This document shows, piece after piece, positions 62,201-64,000 of a stretch of DNA of 64,000 bases (the first letter of the stretch is position 1; each line of letters opens with the position of its first letter). Origin of the DNA: Erpobdella octoculata (taxonomy: Eukaryota; Annelida; Clitellata; Hirudinida; Erpobdellidae). Under the pieces are notes generated by a model, which saw only the letters and a program-made list of their open reading frames with translations, was not told where the DNA came from and made no database searches. The DNA is taken from contig OZ022238.1 of assembly GCA_963978895.1 (NCBI GenBank), positions 16,934,892 through 16,998,891 of the forward strand. The letters are read 5' to 3'. The translations under genes were made by a program, and so were the position numbers.

Positions 62201-63935
62201 TAAACGAAAAACAGTGGGTACAAGAAATTCAAATTCTCAATTATGGAAATTTTGATGACTGTTAATAAGTGATTAGAAGAATAATGATACTTTAGCAGAA
62301 ATAACAAACAAAACTATTATTAAAAATTGGTACCTAGATATAAAAATAATAAAAGCACAGTTTTTTAATGCGCAAAATACCATACCTTTAATGTTTTTAA
62401 GAAGACTGTTTTTTTCATCAGGCCTGAGGTTCAGTTCTTCTTCTTGCTCTTTGTAAGTGCTTAACAAAGTTTGAAGTCGTTCCACACTTTTCTGGTATAA
62501 CGGTGACCTTATTGCTATTAGTACAGAACTTGCATTTCGCAGATGCAGTATTATTACTGACCGCATAGTTTATGTAACCGAATTTTACAACTCTTGGAAC
62601 TGCACTGTCCGCCATTATTTAAATAAAATTTAAACAAGAACAAGAAGATCCAGAAAGAAGCTTGCTGTGACAAGAATCAATGCTTTTAATAAAATTCAGA
62701 AAGATAGTAGTCATGAAACATAAACATAATAACAAAATCAATGTTTAAAAAAACACAGATATGTTATACTAGAGTTCAGCAAGTATAAAGAAAATATTAT
62801 CCCAAACAACTGTTTAGTAAACAAGCAAACTTTTTTTAGAGAAGGTGTCGCATATGTGAGTACGAGTACTTAGTGGAATAACGAGTACGAGTACTGAGTG
62901 GAATAACGAGTACGAGTACCAAGGTTCCGAGTACAAGTACGAGTACTTGAAAACGGTACTCGAGTTGTACTCGAGTACGAGTACCAAGTACTACATCTCT
63001 GCAACGTACTGGTATATGTTTTCATGCAAGAACAGACAACATTCTGGTATAAGTCTGCATGTGAGAACACACAAGCTGTACACTAAGTACTCTCCACTAA
63101 GTATGTTATTTGTTGAGTTTCTCATTCAAAATTTATAATTAGATTACAGTTTTTAAATAAGCCAGTTCAAGAAAAAAATGTCTGGTCACATCTTAAGACT
63201 GTCTTGTCTATTTCTGTTTACTTTGAGAGCAGTTATGATGATGACAGACATCTGAGTTAATAAACAAATAATTTCAATAAAATGAAGCAGTCAGCAGATG
63301 TCAACTAATTTAGATGATTTGCCTTCTCTCGCTTGGGTCACACAAATATAACAATACTTTTTCGTTGACAGTTTATAAAGTCAAATCAGATAATCCTAAT
63401 TTTTGAATGTTCATGTAATGGTAATGCCATTTTGTGTAATGTGGACTTATGTATGCACGTTTATGGTTTGAGATATTCAAGGAAAGAAAAAAATGATGTT
63501 CTGTTTTAACAACATTCTCTTTATTCTTTGTAGTATTTATTCACTGTTCTATTTATTCTATGTAGTATTTCTTGACTGTTTTGTTTATTCTATTTAGAGT
63601 TTCTTCACTGTATTGTTTCTTCATGTTCTCTTTTATAAGGAAACTGGTAAGGTTAACTAGCATACCAAATAAACATTGTTCGAAAATCATTTAAAATTAT
63701 TTGGCTACATAGATTTTCATGGCATCATTATAATTGATTAATTTATTTGTTAAAATCAGTAATTTTTTATTTCAGAAGCAAATTTTTGAAGCTAGTGATA
63801 AATTCTCTGAAATATATTATGCCAATTCGGGAGATGGTACTAAAGTTTTCATGCTGGAAATTCAGATATTCAAATCTGTAAATTCAAAATCTGTAAAAAT
63901 CAGAGATTTTTCCATGGAGTCATGTCTCACTAAAA
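23167..63935 (+). CDS. SCO-spondin-like giant secreted glycoprotein (43 exons, 3' end outside window)
   Basis: Order seen: signal peptide, EMI-like, EGF, Cys-rich TB-like, VWD1-C8-TIL-VWC, VWD2-C8-TIL, VWD3-C8-TIL-VWC, four LDLa repeats, unrecognised beta-rich domains, Pro/Thr linkers. EMI plus three VWDs plus LDLa is the SCO-spondin N-terminus; a hemolectin- or mucin-type protein is the alternative. Exons: 23167-23267, 23485-23703, 25359-25420, 25869-25973, 26249-26443, 27018-27202, 27614-27725, 28409-28567, 28794-28882, 31263-31382, 31913-32105, 33059-33196, 33475-33583, 34293-34434, 39488-39628, 40041-40253, 40403-40567, 40814-41054, 41517-41766, 41996-42188, 43386-43477, 43647-43994, 44205-44329, 44833-45035, 45515-45648, 45976-46085, 46404-46556, 46748-46847, 47018-47184, 47485-47607, 47933-48058, 49084-49191, 49525-49667, 49871-50035, 50348-50513, 51395-51418, 51727-52070, 52451-52610, 54673-54788, 54863-55690, 57766-57925, 58014-59047, 63776-63935. 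Phases join throughout: 8,221 nt, about 2,740 codons. Confidence 0.85.
23485..25420 (+). CDS. Exons 2-3: EMI-like domain
   Basis: Residues 34-127. It begins [20 protein letters not shown] and finishes [20 protein letters not shown], matching the CC-G(W/Y)-G-x-x-C ending of EMI domains. EMI domains mediate protein-protein contact and multimerisation in extracellular matrix proteins. SCO-spondin carries one at this position. The 1.65-kb intron between the exons holds a degraded hAT element. Confidence 0.75.
23806..25285. mobile_element. Degraded hAT-like element in intron 2
   Basis: Ends CACTATAAGGGCCATGTTT on the left and AAACACGACCCTGGACACTG on the right are imperfect inverted repeats. Both continue into G/C-rich GGGGCCCC-type sequence. 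No target duplication survives, and I cannot read a convincing transposase frame inside. The remaining intron sequence shows nothing else. Confidence 0.5.
25869..26443 (+). CDS. Exons 4-5: EGF repeat and TB-like Cys-rich segment
   Basis: Exon 4 is a single EGF domain ([19 protein letters not shown], then PYIGPTC), six cysteines and no calcium-binding signature. Exon 5 (residues 163-227) contains [20 protein letters not shown] then CISC. This CC-G-WG-C-x-x-C layout recalls TB domains of fibrillin/LTBP, but I would not assign it firmly. It leads into the first VWD domain. Confidence 0.75.
26617..27001 (-). mobile_element. Helitron fragment (second family) next to exon 6 acceptor
   Basis: Shares CGTGAATTTAGTTTAAA, TATAGGCATC and GCGATTGCAGCGCCATCT with the Helitron at 34,738-35,706, and ends with GTGACAAGGGCTTTTATAAT. 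Its 5' terminus on the minus strand lies about 16 nt from the acceptor of exon 6, so the element supplies most of that intron's 3' end. Confidence 0.6.
27018..28882 (+). CDS. Exons 6-9: VWD domain 1
   Basis: Residues 228-409. It opens [19 protein letters not shown], then GRCSYTLF. The usual GDPHYxTFDG motif is changed to [10 protein letters not shown], losing the Asp-Pro-His. It closes [15 protein letters not shown], the calcium-binding end of VWD domains. Introns within it use donors GTTATT, GTTGAT and GTCGGT. These domains drive disulfide-linked assembly in VWF, mucins and SCO-spondin. Confidence 0.9.
28090..28228. repeat. Two tandem 67-bp repeats in intron 7
   Basis: Two copies of TTATCTAATTTCTTTGTTTA followed by TGTTGAATAAATTTWACTGA and ATTTATGT, differing at only a few positions. 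Non-coding. Confidence 0.85.
29008..30850 (+). mobile_element. Degraded hAT element (transposase relic) in intron 9
   Basis: The left side begins CAGCGTCGGATCCAGGGGG, close to the GGATCCAGG ends seen at 5,940. Near 30,440 the plus strand reads [16 protein letters not shown], a recognisable remnant of the C-terminal dimerisation region of hAT transposases (AE-x-SFS-x-L). Stops and frameshifts abound. The right side is GGGGCCCAC-rich with a C-run at 30,830; the right terminus is unclear. Confidence 0.5.
30868..31800. repeat. ATC/TCAC-type irregular minisatellites in introns 9 and 10
   Basis: At 30,868-30,960 units of CCTTTCATCACAATAATATC recur three times. At 31,560-31,790 variants of ATCTATCACATTAATC recur about a dozen times. 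Exon 10 (31,263-31,382) lies between them. Non-coding. Confidence 0.8.
31263..33583 (+). CDS. Exons 10-13: C8, TIL and VWC-like segments 1
   Basis: Exons 10-11 form the C8 domain ([18 protein letters not shown] through [14 protein letters not shown] ERCLSDYCN to [16 protein letters not shown]). Exon 12 is a TIL domain ([14 protein letters not shown] then [15 protein letters not shown]). Exon 13 continues [13 protein letters not shown] and ends in a split Cys codon completed by exon 14 ([10 protein letters not shown]), the VWC-like tail before the next VWD. Intron 11 uses GTCAGG, one of two GTC donors. Confidence 0.88.
32290..32560 (+). pseudogene. 3' fragment of RTE-like retrotransposon in intron 11
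   Basis: With frame changes it reads [13 protein letters not shown], then [26 protein letters not shown]. These match the C-terminal end of the larger minus-strand element at 36,532-38,535 ([29 protein letters not shown]). It ends in a GATGATGATGA tail as that element does. It is 5'-truncated and degraded. Confidence 0.8.
32852..32984. repeat. Three tandem 44-bp repeats in intron 11
   Basis: Three copies of a unit beginning RACGTTGACCTCAGTCACCC and continuing CATAAAGTATAACACATTTC AGAG, with one or two changes between copies. Confidence 0.92.
34293..40567 (+). CDS. Exons 14-17: VWD domain 2
   Basis: Residues 596-816. Exon 14 carries [20 protein letters not shown] then [10 protein letters not shown], with GLQH for the usual GDPH. 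Exons 15 and 16 give the middle strands, and exon 17 the closing [15 protein letters not shown]. Intron 14 is 5 kb and holds most of the larger transposons of this gene. All phases here are 0. Confidence 0.9.
34598..36033. repeat. 260-bp perfect direct repeat at 1,176-bp spacing
   Basis: 34,598-34,857 and 35,774-36,033 read identically as far as I can compare them. Each contains unique intron sequence, then the first 120 bp from the CTAG end of a Helitron. The full Helitron (34,738-35,706) lies within the first copy's unit. This is a partial tandem duplication of a 1,176-bp unit. Confidence 0.85.
34738..35706 (-). mobile_element. Helitron, second family (969 bp)
   Basis: On the minus strand it starts TCTATAATATAGTAGCCCTT after an A, with a CACT repeat, and ends in a GC hairpin (CGGGCGCCACGGGCG), AAGAACAACCTAG, then T. 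A truncated second copy of its CTAG end begins at 35,914. The interior is AT-rich without Rep/helicase, hence non-autonomous. Confidence 0.75.
36172..36531 (+). pseudogene. CR1/L2-like non-LTR retrotransposon fragment (RT C-terminal end)
   Basis: The plus strand reads [20 protein letters not shown], then [20 protein letters not shown] and [20 protein letters not shown]. This is the region after the RT domain in CR1/Jockey-type elements (LQKRAVRII, P-x-LWN-x-LP). The 3' part resumes after the next element at about 38,569 and ends near 38,960 in an AATAAATAAATAAA tail. Confidence 0.7.
36532..38535 (-). pseudogene. RTE-like retrotransposon, 5'-truncated, two in-frame stops, PHD finger
   Basis: One reading frame from 38,528 to 36,585 is broken only by stops at 38,040-38,042 and 37,461-37,463. 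It encodes the reverse transcriptase: [47 protein letters not shown] and [11 protein letters not shown] with the catalytic YADD. A C4HC3 finger follows, then [15 protein letters not shown] and [15 protein letters not shown]. The 3' end is a GAT microsatellite tail (36,532-36,553). It has inserted into the CR1-like fragment. Confidence 0.85.
38569..38984 (+). mobile_element. 3' remainder of the CR1-like element
   Basis: Resumes with GAGTTCATTTAAAATCAATG, matching 36,502-36,531, which is either a long target duplication or a tandem copy. It ends at about 38,960 in CAAATAAATAAATAAA, a typical 3' tail for this group. A second near-copy of TCAAATTGATTATATG then TCTATCTCAAT occurs at 38,490 and 38,641, so the junction is more complex than a simple insertion. 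Confidence 0.5.
38985..39405 (-). mobile_element. Helitron copy lacking its 3' hairpin
   Basis: The 5' terminus on the minus strand is TCTATATATATAAACATA after an A (39,405). The body has the CCGATCGTAATGCAATTTTC and CGGTCGCTTTCC-type blocks. The left side reads TGTTTGCCCGGGATAATTAG instead of the full hairpin plus CTAG, so the 3' end is lost. Confidence 0.7.
40814..43477 (+). CDS. Exons 18-21: C8 domain 2, TIL domains and VWC-like segment
   Basis: Exon 18 is C8 ([16 protein letters not shown] through [10 protein letters not shown] to DYC). Exon 19 is Cys-rich and TIL-like ([18 protein letters not shown], then [16 protein letters not shown]) and leads into exon 20 ([13 protein letters not shown], then a second [26 protein letters not shown]). 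Exon 21 gives [19 protein letters not shown]. Its last codon is split; joining gives KIYKC where family members usually have Cys-x-Cys. Confidence 0.85.
42211..42562. repeat. Long near-perfect inverted repeat in intron 20
   Basis: Arms of about 130 bp (42,211-42,345 and 42,434-42,562) pair almost completely around an 88-bp loop. Anchors are AAGCAACTTCTTGAAAGAGG against CCTCTTTCAAGAAGTTGCTT, and TTTATATTGACAGGAAAG against CTTTCCTGTCAATATAAA. It begins 22 bp into the intron and will be transcribed with the gene. MITE-like foldback. Confidence 0.9.
42868..43130. repeat. Pair of 100-bp direct repeats in intron 20
   Basis: 42,870-42,968 and 43,028-43,128 share TTTCAGCTCG, ATATCAGAAA, GTTGGTGAAATTA, CGATAGCAGATTTTGTG and AATATAAGGACGTTGCTTCA. 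The open frame across them is not supported as coding: it has no splice partner in phase. Confidence 0.8.
43647..45035 (+). CDS. Exons 22-24: VWD domain 3
   Basis: Residues 1075-1300. The most canonical VWD here: [20 protein letters not shown] then GSCQYILSR, a long exon 22 with [12 protein letters not shown], exon 23 ([18 protein letters not shown]) and exon 24 ([19 protein letters not shown]). The exon 22 donor is placed at GTTTGT 43,995, giving NNHTVGSHF at the join. An alternative acceptor at 44,175 would also stay open, so that junction is less certain. Confidence 0.88.
44708..44782. repeat. CAT-type trinucleotide microsatellite in intron 23
   Basis: Imperfect CATCATCATCACCATTATC array. 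The Met-rich frame on the minus strand is a shadow. Confidence 0.9.
45515..46847 (+). CDS. Exons 25-28: C8 domain 3, TIL and VWC-like
   Basis: Exons 25-26: [17 protein letters not shown], then [10 protein letters not shown] and [20 protein letters not shown], the best C8 match in the window. Exon 27 is TIL ([28 protein letters not shown]). Exon 28 ([15 protein letters not shown]) begins the VWC-like tail, finished by the first part of exon 29 ([15 protein letters not shown]). Confidence 0.88.
47018..49191 (+). CDS. Exons 29-32: four LDL-receptor class A repeats
   Basis: One LDLa repeat per exon, all in phase 1, ending [34 protein letters not shown] and [10 protein letters not shown]. Each has the six cysteines and the acidic C-x-D-x-S-D-E calcium cluster. 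They are ligand-binding modules; SCO-spondin has a row of them after its third VWD. The exon 31 donor is the first unit of a 27-bp minisatellite, and the end of exon 32 is duplicated into its intron. Confidence 0.93.
47678..47815. repeat. Four tandem copies of a 37-bp unit in intron 30
   Basis: Units of CAACGATTTTATAATATTTT followed by ACATTGAATGATTT, with small changes in the first and last copy. Confidence 0.88.
48059..48695 (+). repeat. 27-bp minisatellite starting at the intron 31 donor
   Basis: About 22 copies of GTTAGTAATCAAACAAGTTT plus TGTTTAT, varying at TTC/TTT and AAG/GAG/GGG. The first GTTAGTAA is the splice donor of exon 31 itself, so every unit repeats a donor-like sequence. 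Frames over the array (FVYVSNQTS on plus, NINKTCLIT on minus) are open, but the LDLa reading frame meets TAG at once, so it is intronic. Confidence 0.93.
49165..49265 (+). repeat. Three copies of the exon 32-intron 32 junction
   Basis: The exon end AACAGTGATGAACTCAATTG TG plus the donor GTAAGT is followed by two intronic copies (AAACAGTGATAAACTCAATT and a third with CTGTTG). In these the donor reads ATAAAT and ATAAGT. The duplications thus carried decoy donors that have lost the GT. Confidence 0.85.
49525..50513 (+). CDS. Exons 33-35: unrecognised beta-rich domain
   Basis: Residues 1641-1798. After [19 protein letters not shown] it runs [20 protein letters not shown] and a Gly/Ser loop, then [20 protein letters not shown] and [12 protein letters not shown]. 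Alternating hydrophobic strands with a closing Cys look like a galactose-binding-type jelly roll. That is the slot where SCO-spondin has an F5/8C domain, but I see no F5/8C signature. The last strands resemble those of the modules that follow. Confidence 0.65.
50870..51060. mobile_element. SINE-like repeat in intron 35
   Basis: Moderately GC-rich block with CCGAAGTTGGTACTCATTTA, CTTGCTCAAGGAAATTACG and CTGGAATTGGACCCGGGTG. It recalls SINE bodies common in marine invertebrates, by memory only. No clear ends or target duplication were found. Confidence 0.4.
51395..51418 (+). CDS. Exon 36: 24-nt microexon
   Basis: Encodes DKFSTTPY plus split codons (phase 1 to phase 1) between a GAAG acceptor and a GTAAGT donor. 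It joins exon 35 to exon 37 in frame. It is supported by both splice signals and phase, but so short that transcript data would be needed. Skipping it would also preserve the frame. Confidence 0.5.
51485..51613 (-). mobile_element. tRNA-derived SINE in intron 36
   Basis: The minus strand has GCTGGTGGTATAGCTGTAAG (A-box region) and GGTGGTTCAAATCCCACC (B box), the same head as the copy at 13,590. Its tail (GTGATAAGTCACGCTCGTGG) lacks an A-run. It is not a working tRNA gene. Confidence 0.65.
51727..52610 (+). CDS. Exons 37-38: module A of the repeated two-exon domain
   Basis: Residues 1807-1974. Exon 37 has a short Ser/Thr-rich lead and then [50 protein letters not shown]. Exon 38 (160 nt) gives [20 protein letters not shown] and [11 protein letters not shown]. 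The same layout recurs in modules B and C, with about half the residues matching. No named family recognised. It is probably a beta-sandwich, extracellular, with a final Cys pairing to the first. Confidence 0.75.
53034..54122. mobile_element. hAT element with CCGATAATCGG-type ends (1,089 bp)
   Basis: Exact 8-bp target duplication AGTTAATA (53,026-53,033 and 54,123-54,130). Ends AAGAGGTGAACCGATT and ATCGGTGCACCTCT. Both subterminal regions contain GGCCGATAAT/ATCGGCCG motifs. Inside, five copies of a 28-bp unit GAGAATATGTTTTCAGTCAA TACACATT lie at 53,193-53,333. No transposase recognised. It sits in intron 38. Confidence 0.8.
54673..54788 (+). CDS. Exon 39: Thr-rich spacer
   Basis: Residues 1975-2013: a Thr-rich stretch ([19 protein letters not shown]) with [15 protein letters not shown]. 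It has AG and GTAGTA borders and keeps phase (1 to 0). It links module A to the first PYGPPE array and is probably O-glycosylated and flexible. Confidence 0.65.
54863..57925 (+). CDS. Exons 40-41: module B with 8-residue Pro/Thr linker
   Basis: Exon 40 starts with about 20 copies of a 24-bp unit encoding PYGPPETT or PYGPPETP, then [17 protein letters not shown] and the domain ([50 protein letters not shown]). Exon 41 (160 nt) gives [18 protein letters not shown] and FSMESCLSK. The intron holds a Helitron. Module B is a near-identical sister of module C. Antisense frames over the linker array are repeat shadows. Confidence 0.85.
54869..55350 (+). repeat. 24-bp coding minisatellite (PYGPPETT)
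   Basis: About 20 units of CCATATGGTCCACCAGAAAC plus TACT or TCCT, nearly homogeneous. Thr/Pro alternates at the eighth residue. It is in-frame coding inside exon 40. The same unit recurs at 58,074-58,350 and 58,420-58,700. Confidence 0.95.
56519..57108 (-). mobile_element. Helitron in intron 40 (590 bp), empty site known
   Basis: On the minus strand: A, then TCTATATAAATAAAAATG ... CTGGGCAACGCCGGGTTACC, CTGCTAG, then T. The paralogous intron 42 reads TAATTAGATTACAG across the same point without the insert. Insertion was therefore between A and T without target duplication, exactly as for Helitrons. Confidence 0.92.
58014..63935 (+). CDS. Exons 42-43: module C, longer linker; gene continues past window
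   Basis: Exon 42 (1,034 nt) has [13 protein letters not shown], two PYGPPE arrays (about 58,074-58,350 and 58,420-58,700) split by a Lys-rich spacer, then the same domain as module B with only a few base changes. Exon 43 (160 nt) matches exon 41. Intron 42 is 4.7 kb because a Helitron and a hAT element inserted in it. Exon 43 ends in phase 1 with the same GTATGA donor as exons 38 and 41, so more modules probably follow to the right. Confidence 0.85.
58074..58700 (+). repeat. 24-bp coding minisatellite, second locus (two arrays)
   Basis: About 12 plus 12 units of the PYGPPETT/P unit, separated by [20 protein letters not shown]. Unit variants (GGTCTACCA, CATTATGG, CCGTATGG) are shared with the first locus in a pattern that suggests block duplication. 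Confidence 0.93.
59086..60688 (-). mobile_element. Helitron in intron 42 (1,603 bp), empty site known
   Basis: On the minus strand: A, then TCTATATATATAAAAGAACA with a GACT repeat ... GCGAAGCCGCT, ACGGGCACTGCTAG, then T. The paralogous intron 40 is intact there (TATACTAAATTGTCTTG). The interior has GGCCCG motifs (59,170-59,480) and a run of diverged 130-150-bp repeats (59,565-60,365) with ACCAAATAACCC and ATTTGAGGTCCTGGAAACC. Non-autonomous. Confidence 0.92.
61719..62069 (-). pseudogene. hAT transposase C-terminal dimerisation region
   Basis: Contains [20 protein letters not shown] and the hallmark [38 protein letters not shown]. The middle of the transposase with most of the catalytic region is missing between this and the zinc-finger piece. 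The frame ends with a stop at 61,719. Confidence 0.85.
62273..62615 (-). pseudogene. hAT transposase N-terminal BED-finger region
   Basis: [17 protein letters not shown], then [20 protein letters not shown] and [10 protein letters not shown], a BED-type zinc finger (C-x2-C ... H). A frame change near 62,420 leads into [20 protein letters not shown], which looks like the next transposase segment. The rest is deleted. Confidence 0.65.
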
Positions 63936-64000
63936 GTATGAAATTGTTTCAGCATGTAATAATCACAATCTTTTCTAAAGAAAATGCATTATTTAGTTAA

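Larger units (their letters stand above)
61505..63001 (-). mobile_element. hAT element with GAGTAC subterminal repeats (1,497 bp)
   Basis: Exact 8-bp target duplication CAACGTAC (61,497-61,504 and 63,002-63,009). The undisturbed site is present in the paralogous intron 40 (56,377-56,384). Ends are CAGAGATGT and ACATCTCTG, then arrays of CGAGTACGAGTACC. Two transposase pieces remain on the minus strand (next entries), so it is an internally deleted copy. Confidence 0.93.

Overview
This is an AT-rich, intron-rich and heavily transposon-laden piece of animal nuclear genome. It holds two protein-coding genes, many microsatellites and minisatellites, and layers of Helitrons, hAT elements, non-LTR retrotransposon fragments and tRNA-derived SINEs. 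The gene content and repeat style suggest an invertebrate metazoan. I cannot name the species or assign the phylum safely.

Layout. Positions 1-13,860 are gene-free in my reading: a long CATA microsatellite, then nested Helitrons and hAT elements, hairpin MITE-like sequences and one tRNA-derived SINE. From 13,861 to 22,182 on the minus strand is a complete 15-exon CDK14/CDK15-type (PFTAIRE) cyclin-dependent kinase gene. All exon phases join, giving 605 codons. From 23,167 rightwards on the plus strand is a very large secreted glycoprotein gene that runs off the right edge: 43 exons, all in phase, about 2,740 codons so far. Its order is signal peptide, EMI-like, EGF, a Cys-rich TB-like segment, three VWD-C8-TIL assemblies, four LDL-receptor class A repeats, then a run of beta-rich domains I do not recognise, joined by Pro/Thr-rich linkers of an 8-residue unit (PYGPPETT/P). 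The first part matches the N-terminal architecture of SCO-spondin. The two genes are head to head with 984 bp between their start codons.

The strongest signals are these. (1) The last two linker-plus-domain modules are a recent tandem duplication, introns included. Each copy carries transposons the other lacks, so exact empty sites can be read: two Helitrons between A and T, and one hAT with an 8-bp target duplication. (2) By hand count, 25 of 57 splice donors in the two genes start GTT, which is very high for an animal. (3) Several repeat arrays grow directly out of splice sites, most strikingly about 22 copies of a 27-bp unit that begins with the donor of intron 31. (4) Several hAT-like elements each carry their own reiterated subterminal motif, including a telomere-like CCCGAA. 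Exons were built by eye from reading frame, splice signals and family knowledge; no alignment or database search was run.
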